A stretch of DNA of 64,000 nucleotides from the NCBI GenBank assembly GCA_019054805.1, contig JAHQIY010000008.1:4325501-4389500 (forward strand), given 5' to 3'. Below are positions 46,321 through 57,150 of the stretch, piece after piece. The notes beneath the pieces are model-generated. The model saw only the letters and a program-made list of their open reading frames with translations. It was not told where the DNA came from and searched no databases. The stretch is from Brachionus manjavacas. Taxonomy: Eukaryota > Rotifera > Eurotatoria > Ploima > Brachionidae. The position numbers were made by a program, and so were the translations under genes. Within the stretch, counting starts at the first letter, position 1; every line of letters starts with the position of its first letter.

Positions 46321-46739
46321 GTAAAAAATAATTTAGCTAAGTAAAAATTAAAACTTGAGAATCTAAAATTATAGAATTTATTTCTGCTTAATGGGGAACT
46401 AGTAAATTTAGTTGTTGATTTTACTTTAAGAACTATAACTGTTACCATATAATTGCACTGTCTGTTAACCAAAATTGCTGTCCGTTAAAGTATATTATGG
46501 TAGCGATCGAATCCAAAAAAAAACCTGAAAGGTGGCTTAAACAATAAAGCACTTGAAAAACAAAGATTAAATACAATTGACAATAAACTAAGAAAAATTG
46601 ACATCATTAATTACAAATAAATTTATTAACAATAAATAAGTATTTTAGAATTTAATTAAGTAAAATTGATTTTTTTTCTAACAATAAAATTTGTATTTTT
46701 TGAAAAATAGATAACATTATCTTTTCATTTTATGGTATT

Positions 46740-47610
46740 TAAATGTTAATGTTATAATATTAAGAATCAAATTACCGTCATCAGCAACAATTCCACCAAA
46801 GAAAGTAAAAAACAAAAATTGTATTTTGGTACGTATTATGAATTAACTGGCAAACATAGAAAAAGTTCAGGGTGCTATAACAAACTATCTTGAAGGTGTT
46901 GGTCATTTTCCAACTGAGGACTGCAAGTTTTTGAAGAAGTAAGAATTTTATTTAATTTTAATTCATTTATATTATTTATTAAAAAAAGTTTGAAATCAAT
47001 GGTTTGGTATCAGTTTTTATATATCATAGAAAACAAAATTCGAACTTCTGGCTGAGCTTTTAAATAAAAACTAAAGCGAAAGTCAAGGAATATTGATAAT
47101 GGAGGCCGATTAATTTCGAGCCTAGAAACAAGACAATTACGCCACCTGTTCATCTCAAGCACCAGCTGTTGTAGAGCATCCATATAATAATGGAGGCTAT
47201 GAAAATTTTGTTCAAGATCCAGTGACATAAAACCAAGCTAGATTATAAAAAATCAATGATTAATTTAAAAAGTTAATTTATAAAATGGAAAAAATGGAAC
47301 AAACGATGGGTGAAACAAGTAAAAAACTATGCTAATTAGAATACTTTCCGAAAATCTTAAATGTAAGTTAAAATAGAATTACTTTTATCTATTTAATTTT
47401 TTCTTTGAGTTTTTGGCACCTGATCAACCTGTACTTTTACAGAAAACACTGGAAGTATCGATTAAAAAAGTGAGAGAGCGCACAGAATCATTAAATGAAA
47501 GCGATGAAAACATAGATGTGGATGAATCTCTAAAAGTGATTTTGAAAAAAGTTAAAAAAAAAAACAGATTTTATATTTTTATCAAAAATAACCAGCACAG
47601 GTCATAATTT
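46740..47610 (+). other. Possible exon fragments of an unrecognised gene or transposon
   Basis: A segment from an acceptor-like CATAG (about 46857) reads KVQGAITNYLEGVGHF, PTEDCKFLKK and ends at a donor-like GTAAGA (46937). At 47444, after ACTTTTACAG, comes KTLEVSIKKVRERTESLNES and a charged stretch. On the minus strand, 47228-47010 is open for 72 codons. None matches a family I know, so I do not call a gene. Confidence 0.25.
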
Positions 47611-48814
47611 AAAAATCAGTTGATAAAGTATATCAAGTGAGATTCCGGAACGTTCAAAAAATCAAGACCTGGACAAATTAAAAATTGATTTTTAAAATTA
47701 AAATTGGTATTAAACAGACGGGTCATTTATCAAAAATAACTTGACAAAATTAATCTAAATTATTTGATTTTGTATTTGTTAACTTTTGTAATTTTTATTT
47801 TTAAAGTCAGGTTAAAATAAAATATTGGCCGAATGGCCGAGGGCGGACTGCTGGCATTGTGAATTTATTAGAACCGCTATAGATATTCTATTTATCGGCA
47901 GCGAAGTAAGTGGCTAACAAAAAGGTAAACTAGTTTGGAAAAATATAATTTAGTGACAAATATGTTTTTAAGTCTTTGTATATCCAAAAAAAAATCATGA
48001 TTCTTTTCAAAAAATAAAATATTTTGACTGACACCAGTTTGAAAAATTTGTTCAAAATTACCTAGCAAGTAGTTTTCTTATTTTTTCGTGGAAATTCAAG
48101 CATTAATTGTATATTCCTAGTGATAGAGTGATAGGGGTTCATAAGCTTAGTTAACTTTTTTCTTGTTAGATTGAACCAAACTTCAATAAATAACTAAGCG
48201 TACATGAGATTTTAGCTATAACTGATAAATTGATAAATTAATTTTTTTATTAATATTTTAATAATGAGTATATTCTGAGAATAAAGTTGGGTAATCAATT
48301 ATTGAAATTATTTAGCAAAAAGACAAAAAAAAAGAGGCTTCAATCTAAATGACTTAAAAAAGTTAGATAATTAAAATAATTTTAATTGATCTTTTACCTG
48401 AATATTACCTGCATTTTTTATTTAATTAAGTTTAAGTCCCAAAGACAAATTAAATTAATTGATAAAAAAAAATAAAAAAATAAAAAAATTCATTAAAGAA
48501 TTTGTTTTGACTATTTATCATACTAAAGTCGAATATATAAAATAAAAAGAGCAGCAGCAATGTAATTTTTACAAATTAAAATAAAGCATAGATTTAAAGG
48601 ACAGTAAATGAGATTAGAAGATTTTCTAAAGATATCAAATTTGATATCCTCATTTAGTAAATAGTAAATATCAATTATATATTATTTTTTGAAAAGAATC
48701 AAATAAAACATTTTTTAAAATAAAAAGCATTAAAAAAACTTGAATTTCATTATTTTTATTTCAGCTCTTTATGGATTTATTGTCTAACTAATTTGAGTAA
48801 ACTAATGTCAGTTT
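47611..48814. other. Gene-free stretch upstream of the glycosyltransferase
   Basis: 47829-47915 is GC-richer (GGCCGAATGGCCGAGGGCGG) with a coding look in two frames but no identity. The rest is AT-rich with nothing recognised. Confidence 0.3.
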
Positions 48815-48904
48815 AACTAAAATTTAGTCGACTAAGAATTACCTAACTAAAATTTAGTCGATTAAAAATTACCTTACTAAAATTTAGTCAGCTATATTTT
48901 AGCG
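48815..48904. repeat. Three imperfect 30-bp tandem repeats upstream of the glycosyltransferase
   Basis: Copies start at 48815, 48845 and 48875, each with ACTAAAATTTAGTC, a nearly palindromic core. They end about 140 bp before the start codon. A promoter role is only a guess. Confidence 0.7.
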
Positions 48905-49003
48905 AACTAAACTAAATTAGCTTAGTTGAAACCTATCACTTTTATTTTACGAATTGAAAATATTTTCTATACAAAGGTCTTAAAGGTAAAAACTATAATT
49001 GGG

Positions 49004-49010
49004 TATAAAA
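49004..49010 (+). promoter_or_regulatory. Candidate TATA box
   Basis: TATAAAA in GGGTATAAAAAAG, 37 bases before the glycosyltransferase ATG at 49047. The spacing leaves only a very short 5' UTR if used. In this AT-rich DNA chance occurrence is possible. Confidence 0.35.
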
Positions 49011-49046
49011 AAGATAGTCTGAAAAGTTAAATTTTTATAATTGAAA

Positions 49047-50363
49047 ATGGAACGAAAAAAAGCTTTCATAATACCTTTTCCTCAACATGGCCACATCAAT
49101 CCAATGCTATCTATGACCAGAGAACTGGTACAAAATCATAATTTTGACGTCACTTTTTATGGACTAGAAGATAGAAGAGAAGCGATTCAGAGCACTGGAG
49201 CTACATACCGAGAATTTAAGCATTTTAACTTGAACAAATATCTCAACAATATGCCTGACATCATCGATATATTTAAATACCAAATAAAAGTATCCCACCA
49301 AGAATTGCCATGCTTGTTTGAAGATTGCATTCGAGAGCAGCCCGATGTGATCATATATGATTTTATGTCATTGCATGGAAAGTTTCTACTAAATTTGGTG
49401 CGTAGAAAAAAATGCCTAAAGAGACCGATTGGAGTTTGTTTTACTCCAACTTTCGCCATAAAGCCTGGCGTCTTCCCCACAAATGAAGAATGGACAGAAC
49501 TTATGGGAATTAATTTTTGGAGCATTTTTCGGTTCATTTGGCTTTTTATTCTGCAAGTTATGCTGAGTGCAAAATTTCGTTTTAATATTTGGAACACGAT
49601 GAAATTTTTTTCTAAAACTGATGATCTAAATTTGATCGGAATAAGTCCTGAGTTTCAGCCCAAGAGAGAATTTTTTGGCGAGGAGCTTAAATTTGTTGGT
49701 CACTCTGCAGCAGATACAATGCGAAAGACTCAAGTAGTACGCGATGAGAAATTGAGAGAATTTCTGGACTCAACTGATGTGCTCAATCCGAGCTTTGATC
49801 CAGGCAGAAAAAAGGAAAAAATTCTCATTTTTGCTTCTCTAGGAACAGTTTTCAATGATTTTAAGCTTGTTTTTGACAAAATTTTGGAAGCTTTTAGGCT
49901 ATTTGAGTCAGAAAATTCATCAGTAGAAAGTCGCTTGGTAATGTCTGTTGGCCACAAGGTGTTTGAGCAATTTAAAAATTTCAAAAGTCAAAAAAACATC
50001 ATGATAACTCCGCATGTTCCTCAAATTAACGTTTTAGAAAAAGCGAGTCTTTTTATTACTCATTGTGGCATGAGTAGCACTAATGAAGCTATTCATTTCG
50101 CTGTTCCTGTAATTTGTATTCCAATGGCGGCTGATCAACCATTCGTGGCTAAGAGATTGTGTGATGATCTTAATTTAGGTCTAAGATTGGAACCATTTGA
50201 ATTTACGCCGTGTCAATTAAAAGAATCAATGGTTAAAGTTTTAAATGATCAATGCTATCATCAGCGAATGTTAGAGTTTTCAAAAATTCTGAATAAGTAT
50301 AATGGGGGAAAAATTGCTGCTGAAGAAATAAATGGGTTCCTTACAGAAAAATGGAAAAAATGA
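49047..50363 (+). CDS. Intronless GT1-family glycosyltransferase, bacterial MGT/YjiC-like
   Basis: Predicted to transfer a sugar from a UDP-sugar to a small acceptor. 438 aa in one exon; the ATG gives MERKKAFIIPFPQHGHINPM. The N-terminal GxxGHxNP-type motif PFPQHGHINPM carries the usual catalytic His. The C-terminal nucleotide-sugar motif is well kept: ILIFASLGTVF, MITPHVPQINVLEKASLFIT, HCGMSSTNEAIHFAVP, PMAADQPFVAKRL. Unlike animal UGTs it has no signal peptide and no C-terminal membrane anchor with a dilysine tail, and it matches the layout and length of bacterial macrolide/oleandomycin glycosyltransferases (about 390-430 aa). Neighbouring genes have introns; this one has none. Its base use is not obviously foreign, so any transfer is not recent. 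The acceptor substrate cannot be told. Confidence 0.85.
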   Translation: MERKKAFIIPFPQHGHINPMLSMTRELVQNHNFDVTFYGLEDRREAIQSTGATYREFKHFNLNKYLNNMPDIIDIFKYQIKVSHQELPCLFEDCIREQPDVIIYDFMSLHGKFLLNLVRRKKCLKRPIGVCFTPTFAIKPGVFPTNEEWTELMGINFWSIFRFIWLFILQVMLSAKFRFNIWNTMKFFSKTDDLNLIGISPEFQPKREFFGEELKFVGHSAADTMRKTQVVRDEKLREFLDSTDVLNPSFDPGRKKEKILIFASLGTVFNDFKLVFDKILEAFRLFESENSSVESRLVMSVGHKVFEQFKNFKSQKNIMITPHVPQINVLEKASLFITHCGMSSTNEAIHFAVPVICIPMAADQPFVAKRLCDDLNLGLRLEPFEFTPCQLKESMVKVLNDQCYHQRMLEFSKILNKYNGGKIAAEEINGFLTEKWKK

Positions 50364-50900
50364 GACTAAATGGCAAATCATTTTATCTAAAATAATGTTT
50401 AACATTTTGAAATATTTTTAATTAAATCATTAAATTCTAGAAAAAAAGTTAATATTTTTTAAAAATACTTTTGTTATATAATTCACTTAAAATATATAAT
50501 AAGATTTCAAATTTAAAAAACCAATTTGCTTTAATTTTTTCTAAAATGCTTTATTTTTAAAAATTATTTCTAATTTAAGCGATCATTTTTACATATTTCT
50601 AAACAATAGTATTTACAAATAATAAGATACAGAAAGCAGAGTTTTATATGCGAATAACGAGACGTTTACTTTAATAAAATGATCTCTTATAATTTTTTAT
50701 TTATTTACAAGAAAATTATGAGTGAGACTTAAGAAATAGAAAAATAACAATACAACAGTATTATTTTATTTAATTTAAATAATATATCCTAATTTTAAAA
50801 GAAAAATTTTATTCTCAGAGTTTTAATAAAAAAAATTAAGATTTAACGAAAAAAATGTTTTTTAATTGAGTAATTCTAAATTATTTTAGTTCTTTGAATA
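50364..50900. other. AT-rich downstream region, no feature
   Basis: No coding or repeat structure recognised before the LINE at 50917. Confidence 0.3.
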
Positions 50901-50916
50901 ATTCAAATGGATCAAA

Positions 50917-51690
50917 TTATCAGGTGAACAGAGCTACAGGAATTCTCGGCCAGTTGAAAAGATCATTTAAATATTGGACCATAGATACCTGCAGGACCCT
51001 CTATTGTGCCTACGTAAGACCCCACCTGGAATATGCCGCTGTTGTCTGCCCCCCCCCCCCCCCCTAGCAAGAAAGACGCAAAGATGCTCGAGCAGGTGCA
51101 GAGAAGGGCTACCAAACTGGTGCCCCGCATTAGAAACTGGCGCTACGAAGACCGTCTAGCCGTCCTTAGACTTACTCCCCTTAATGAGCACCGTGTTCGT
51201 GGAGACCTGATACAGATGTTCAAACTCACCAAAGGCATCAACGAAGTGAGCTGGGTGAACCCCCCGGTTCCCGCAAGTTCACTATCCCAACCCGGACCCG
51301 CCAGAGGTATCAGAGGTCATGCAAGAAGACTGTCCGGCCAGGCCTCCACCAAATGTCTACAACGGGCAAACACATTCACCAACAGGATAGTCAACGAGTG
51401 GAACGCCTTGCCAGTTACAGTGACAGACGCCGACTCCGTCAACAAGTTCAAGAATGGATACGATGCATTCCGGTTAAGTCAACAATCCTGAAGATGAACA
51501 TTATTTATAAAATTTTTCTCTTACAGCTTTTTCTATCGAGAATCTTAACTCTTACTTTGACCTAAAAATTTTAAACAGGATTTCTTTTTTCAGTACTTTC
51601 TATGTGTTATGTGCAAGGAGCTACCATAGGCGACCTCCTAGTAGGTCATCTCCGCAAGCTAGTCTTGCTGTAGCTTAGATATATTATTAA
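50917..51690 (+). mobile_element. GC-rich LINE RT C-terminal fragment with structured 3' UTR
   Basis: The + strand reads VNRATGILGQLKRSFKYWTI, CRTLYCAYVRPHLEYAAVV, then a run of 16 C, then KKDAKMLEQVQRRATKLVPR, RVRGDLIQMFKLTKGINEV and FTNRIVNEWNALPVTVTDAD, with a stop at 51491. This is the C-terminal part of a CR1/L2-type RT. The 3' UTR (51612-51676) shares AGCTACCATAG...CTCCGCA..GCTAGTCT.GCTGTAGCTT with the copy at 7350-7286. It is much more GC-rich than its flanks. Confidence 0.82.
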
Positions 51691-52136
51691 ATGTTCTTAA
51701 TTATTAAAAAAATCAACGTATTTTTCAATGTCAACATTATTTATTTGATTGTTATGACAAGCAAAAAAATTGCCAGTTTTGGTTGTAAAATTCTTTTAGA
51801 CTGAGACGTTGCTGTAAGCTAATTTTCCTTCGTTCCTTGAATAGTAAGACAAAATTTTTTGGCAAGCTCGATTTAAAGGACTTTTGACTGTGGACTGGAA
51901 CACTTTTTTGGTCAGCATTAATTATCTTTTCTGAAGTGTGTTGATTAGCTCATTATTGTTTTTCTAAGAACTTAGATGCTAATTTAATGACTTTAAGTAA
52001 ATCTCGGTAAAGTCCCGAATTTGCTATTTTAGAATCAAGATTGGTATTCGAGTATTTGCATTTTCAAACATTCAAATAAAATTTAAATTTTCAAAAAAAA
52101 AAAATTGAAATAAATCCGAATTTTATTAAACAAATG

Positions 52137-53325
52137 GACGAAGCACTTTCTCTACTAGAGAACTGGCCATCCGTCCTTGAACAAAGCACGGATACTTTAA
52201 AGAAGATGCACTAGAATCTAATGGCGTAAGTGAGCATCGTGAAGGCTCAGAAGGATCAAATTAAGGGAATGGCAACGGAGATAGCAGCTTTGAAAGCAAA
52301 TCCAGTAAAATAGCAATGCTACCCCAGCCCTGTCGTGGGCAAGCGTCATCGGCAACAGTGAGAAAGCTTAGAGCACCATGGTAATGATTGCGAAAGTGAA
52401 GACACCGACTAAGAAAGAGTCAACGAGGTCCTAGAGGTTCTGAACTTAGATAGGGACAAAGTGAAGTACCAGCGAAGAATTAAGTCGACTAATGGCAGCC
52501 GCCTGGACAAAATAGTGGTCGCGTTTAAGGAAACCAGGTTTAAACAGAAAGCAATATTCAAGTCGAAGGATCTGAAAGACCGTAATGGTCTTGAGCTAGT
52601 CTTCGTCAATCCTGACCAGATCCAATGTGAGCGAAGTCTCGAGCGTAGCCCCAGGAAAGAGCGAAGCAGCCGTAATAAGAAATGCAATGAGTCACCGTAG
52701 GGAGGCACTGCTATGGTATTAAATCAAGTGGGCAGAACGAAGGCAAAAAATTCTTCTGGGGCATTCGTTGGAGTGAGCTCAGGGAAATCTACAAGAAAGA
52801 ATAAGAAGGCCGCCGACACTAAAAGCAAGTCAGTCAACGTAAATTTAAGTTCTGTTAATCTAAATATTTTTCAAATTCAACTTCGTTGGTTATCAAATGG
52901 AGCGACTTCAACTCAGTAATCGAGTACCACAACTTATCACACTTAATTATGATCACAGACACCTGGTCCTGCGTCCACAGAATAGTCATTCTCACTAATT
53001 AAAAGCAGAAACAAAGAGGCAGTCCGCGTTGGTGTTGGTGCTATTTTTGTCCACCACGACCTCGAAAGTTCTGAAATCAGTGAACATCCACCATTTGAAG
53101 GTCAGGAGTGAATAAGTTTGGTGTAGGATCAGGACAGAAGCTGAACTGATTATGGTTGGTTGTGTGTTTCGTCCTCTTTTCTCCGCCAGTGAGACAAACT
53201 TCGGGATGAACAGGTCTATCGGATTCGAAAGGAGGCTCAGCAGCCAGAACACGTTCTTCAACTTTCTGTTGGCCGGAGATTTCAGCTTATCACCCATAAA
53301 TTGGGACTATTCAGGGTTTTTTTAC
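52137..53325 (+). mobile_element. LINE 5' region: ORF1 remnant and AP-endonuclease start of ORF2
   Basis: The + strand starts MDEALSLLENWPSVLEQS (with stops), then NEVLEVLNLDRDKVKYQRRI, RLDKIVVAFKETRFKQKAIF, LELVFVNPDQIQCERS (an RRM-like ORF1 protein). From 52713 comes an ORF2-like start with SVNLNIFQIQLRWLSNG, DFNSVIEYHNLSHLI, and ELIMVGCVFRPL, SIGFERRLSSQNTFFNFLLA then GDFSLSPINW, the AP-endonuclease LLAGDFN region. GC-rich, several frame breaks. Confidence 0.78.
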
Positions 53326-53770
53326 AAAATGACTTGACTTGAAATTTTTTTTTTTTTTAGTTAAGTTAAGTCAAGTCAATTAATTTTCTGATTTTAAAAC
53401 TAAAAAATAAATATGATTCTTAAATTAATCAAAAAAAAATCATTAATAATTTTTATAAATTTAAAAAGAGCTTTAAATAAATTTTGTTCCTAGACCTGTA
53501 AAAGATCTTTTTATTATTTAAAAATTTCAAAATTTTTCAGAATTTAAAAAAAACACTATACTGCGCATATGTCAGGCCCCATTTGGAGTATGTAGAAGAA
53601 TTTTTTTCCCCCCTAGAATGCCAAGAACAGCAAGATTCTTGGAAATGTACAAATAAGAGGAATAAATCAATTCGCTTTCTTGGCCGTTCATTTAGCAAAC
53701 GTTCACATCTCCTAGAGATATTTTAGAAAAAGTCAAAAGAAAGTACAATATTTGGTGGATTTTAAAGACT
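53326..53770 (+). mobile_element. Inverted hairpin and further RT fragment
   Basis: A TTGACTTGA ... TCAAGTCAA inverted repeat surrounds a poly-T run at 53330-53380. From 53555 the + strand reads LYCAYVRPHLEY, then after poly-T/C KSIRFLGRSFSKRSHLLEI, a small RT C-terminal relic. Confidence 0.5.
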
Positions 53771-54797
53771 AAAAATTAAAAATTGAATGTTATTTAGATT
53801 TATTTTTATACATTGTATCAAACTTATCAAAAAAATATTCTTGTTTAAAATTCAATTCCGTTTTTTACTAACATAGCAATTCCTTCTCTGTATCTCGTTA
53901 GGGTCTTAACTAATGAAGTGTAGTTTTTAAAATTAAAGTTAAAATTCGAATTAATTAATTTTTATTTAATTTAAAAGAAGAATATCAGAACTTTTTTAAG
54001 CTAAAAAATCTTCTTTAAGTAAAATGAAAACAATTCCGGTAGTCACTAATCTGTTTTTGAAAAAGATTTTTTTGAAAATTTTTATTCATTTGCTTGAACT
54101 ATTGCTTGAATTGTTGATTGAATTATGATTGTTCAAATAGTATTGCATTTTTTTTTTAAGCTTAGATGAAAAAAATTTAATCGAATACGTCATCATCATT
54201 TAGTTAGAAGAATGATTTCTAATGATGACTTTCACATTCAAGAACCTTCCAAATAAATTTCCAACTACTCTAAGTAGATATGAATCGATTGATTTTATTA
54301 GATTTTATCGACAATATTGTATCAACTATTAGATTATTGCTAATTTTAAATTTGTTTTTGATTTTTTCTTGTTACTTAGATTTGATTGAAAATTATTTAA
54401 TATACACTTATTTAAATAAACTATTAATTTAAATAACTATTGTATGTTTCTTCTATTTTTTGATAGTCTCCCCAATAAAATTAACTTTAACAGTTAAACA
54501 ACTAGATAAAAATTAAAAAAAATTTTAATTTAAATCTAAATTTTTTAATTTTTTTAATTATTTTTAATTAATATATATTAATATTAAATTTTAAATATGT
54601 CTATGGAATACATTTGATGTATACTCGAATTAATTATAAGTTTATTTTTTACAATTTTTTTAAATTTTTTGTTTAATTTTTTATCTACGGGTCACAAAAC
54701 TCTTTAATTCCCATTATTTTAGATTCTATTCATGCTATTAATTAAAAAAAATAGAAGAAAAAAGCTTGAAATTTTTAAGACTTGTTTTTATGAAAAT
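53771..54797. other. AT-rich stretch downstream of the GPCR gene
   Basis: No gene or repeat recognised. The 3' UTR of the minus-strand GPCR should lie in its right part. Confidence 0.3.
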
Positions 54798-56264
54798 TTA
54801 TTTATAAAAGTACATATTTTGTCTAAACGAATTTCTTTTATTCAAATTTCTGTCTTGATATTGCCTTTGATAAAAATGTTGGCCATTTTTGGGTGCACAA
54901 AAGTTTCTCGAGTGATTATTGACTTTAAATATGTTCCAAAATTTTTGTCTGAACCTTGCTCCGGTTAGATAATAAACAAAAAAATTCAGGGAATGATTTA
55001 AGTACATCAAAATCCCGGTAAATTTCTGCGCAATGCTCAGCCATTCGTAGTTTCGGACCGGATCGGCCGAATTTTCGATCACAATTGTTATTCTATTCAA
55101 AAAAATATACAATAGCATAACCGGTAGGGTTAAAATAAGAAACATAAACGACACACACAAAAGAGTGAATGTTATTTTTTTGCCAAAAAGTTTTGTATTT
55201 TCAGCTTGATTTGACAAGTGCGCAAAATTGGGGACAGCACAAGCTAAACTGCGGCTTTTGCTGCAAGTATTGTATGACAAGTCGCGCGAATGCGACCTTT
55301 GAGTTAAACTGGCCATTTCCAATTTGCTCGAATCGTCCGACTTAATCTTGGACACATAGACAAAATATTTGTACTTCTGAGTTTTGGATATGTTCATAAT
55401 GATGGTAAAATTGACAAATACTATGACGCAAAATGGTACCAGACAATAAAAAAGTTTGTCTATTATTGGCCACAATTGTTTGAAAGTTTCACCAGACACA
55501 AATTGGCACTCGTAGCTTGCAGCTATTTTCATGTCTTGGAGAATTGGTTGAATTAGATTTCTGTGCAGATTTATTAAATAGTGCTCAACAGGTACCAGGC
55601 TCATGGTCCAAAATAAATGCAAATTAACCATTGAAAAGAATAAGAGTAAAAGTAAACAAGTTTTTCTGAAGGATTTTTTATTAGTAAGCTTTGCGGCTTC
55701 AATTGGGGAATAGATGGCAACCAAACGAAGCAAGCATGCCACAACAATCAGACTTGAGCTCAAATGACTGCACAGAAATGCCAAAAATGTTAACAATTTA
55801 CAAGCAATTTGATTTGAATTTTTTAAATTCACAGAATTCAAATCGACTACCCAGTCGTTAAGAAGGCCAAAATATAAAACTCCAATGTCAAAAATGGACA
55901 ATATTGCCAGATAAAAATAAATTGCTATTAAGCCGTTTCGTTGCATTTGGCTTTTGGACACCTTAGCCAAACTGAAATCATTAGGTTGACCATTTGAATT
56001 GTCGCACAAATTTGCGCTCAAATACGCAAAATTACACATCTTGAATGACTTAATGAGTTTAATTAAATTAGATCGAAATTTGAACTGTGTCAATTGAATG
56101 AAAATGATCAAGGAGATGATGTTTGTTATCGAGCCTAGAAAAATTATAACAGGCTGACAGTAGAGGGCCAAAATTTGATAAACTGAGCTCGATTTGTGTG
56201 GAGTCCTTGTGGTATGTCTTCTGAGCTCGTGGAATAAAATTTCAATATTAAAACTTTTATTCAT
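54798..56264 (-). CDS. Rhodopsin-type (class A) peptide-receptor-like GPCR, divergent
   Basis: Seven-transmembrane receptor, 488 aa, one exon; the first ATG of the frame gives MNKSFNIEILFHELRRH. Approximate helices: TM1 27-52 (IIFLGSITNIISLIIFI), TM2 110-138 (with Asp in LSIFDIGVLY), TM3 153-185, TM4 200-224, TM5 265-292, TM6 360-386, TM7 410-440. A disulphide pair is likely between the TM3 Cys (IACKLLTFL) and loop-2 Cys (SYECQFVSG). The usual DRY is replaced by LRL (CLLRLVAIYSP), the TM6 CWxP by LTLP, and NPxxY by NFFVYY after LNHS. Loops 1 and 3 are unusually long. It resembles the many FMRFamide- or TRH-receptor-like orphans of spiralians; no ligand can be named. Confidence 0.82.
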   Translation of the reverse strand: MNKSFNIEILFHELRRHTTRTPHKSSSVYQILALYCQPVIIFLGSITNIISLIIFIQLTQFKFRSNLIKLIKSFKMCNFAYLSANLCDNSNGQPNDFSLAKVSKSQMQRNGLIAIYFYLAILSIFDIGVLYFGLLNDWVVDLNSVNLKNSNQIACKLLTFLAFLCSHLSSSLIVVACLLRLVAIYSPIEAAKLTNKKSFRKTCLLLLLFFSMVNLHLFWTMSLVPVEHYLINLHRNLIQPILQDMKIAASYECQFVSGETFKQLWPIIDKLFYCLVPFCVIVFVNFTIIMNISKTQKYKYFVYVSKIKSDDSSKLEMASLTQRSHSRDLSYNTCSKSRSLACAVPNFAHLSNQAENTKLFGKKITFTLLCVSFMFLILTLPVMLLYIFLNRITIVIENSADPVRNYEWLSIAQKFTGILMYLNHSLNFFVYYLTGARFRQKFWNIFKVNNHSRNFCAPKNGQHFYQRQYQDRNLNKRNSFRQNMYFYK

Positions 56265-56629
56265 TTTTAAATCTAAAATATTCAACTGGTATTAATATTC
56301 TGGTTTATAGAATGCAATGATTAAATCAGTGCTTTATCTGTTAAAACCTAAAATGACATCTTAATTATTCCCAAGTCTCTACATGAAAGCAAAGATTTAG
56401 TTCAAAAAAAATAATTGATTTTTTTATCGTGATTTAGAAAAATTTTAAATCTCAAACCACGTTAATTAAATCAGAAGATGTTATCCGTCAATCTTTTAAC
56501 TTAAGGAAGTTGATGCATAGTATTCTTAAGGAAAACGATACATCGTATAATTTGGATAAACCTATTCTAATTAAATTCTAATTGCTGAAAACCATATTAC
56601 AGTTAACATATTTAAATTATTTTTATTTA
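56265..56629. other. GPCR 5' flank
   Basis: AT-rich. No TATA or other core element stands out on the minus strand. Confidence 0.3.
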
Positions 56630-57150
56630 ACTTTATAATGACTATTCATTTTCAGAAATACAATAAACTACAAGCAATTCAGAACACAGAAGTAAGATCT
56701 ATCCTTAAGTTAAAATATGATACTCCCTCCAACATCGTGCATCATGAAGCTTTTAATAAACTTAAATTACTGACAGTCTCGAATCGGCTTTTTGAGTTGA
56801 GTGAGAGATATGTTGGGACAGGACTAAGTCATTCTATTCCATTGTTTATCAGACTGGTGGAGGAATACAAAGAAGGTTTCGAATCGAGATATACTGAATA
56901 CCCAACTCCATTGTGTAATTGCTATCTTACTATTTCCACCTTTTTTCCTGAAACCTGAACTATGTAAACATTTGCCACATGTAACAATCTATGTCTTCTA
57001 AACTTTAATTTTTTTTAGCTTATTTACTTTATTTTGATTTTTTTATCTCATTTTATTAACTTTAATTTAATTTTTTATTTTGATTTTGATTTTTTTTAAT
57101 TTATTCTGAAAGAGCCCTAGCTCGGTACAGAAAACAAATAAATAAATAAC
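56630..57150 (+). mobile_element. LINE RT C-terminal fragment with its 3' tail
   Basis: LQAIQNTEVRSILKLKYDTP, SNIVHHEAFNKLKLLTVSNR, LFELSERYVGTGLSHSIPLF; stop at 56958. The UTR ends CTGAAAGAGCCCTAGCTCGG then TACAGAAAACAAATAAATAA. Coding part and tail are contiguous here, linking the CTCGGCAC tail to this RT family. Confidence 0.8.

Noticed and set aside
47829..47870. tRNA-like GGCCGAATGGCCGAGGGCGG
   Set aside because: Resembles a tRNA-Leu/Ser D-arm only. No B box (GGTTCGAAT) or acceptor stem follows at the right distance.
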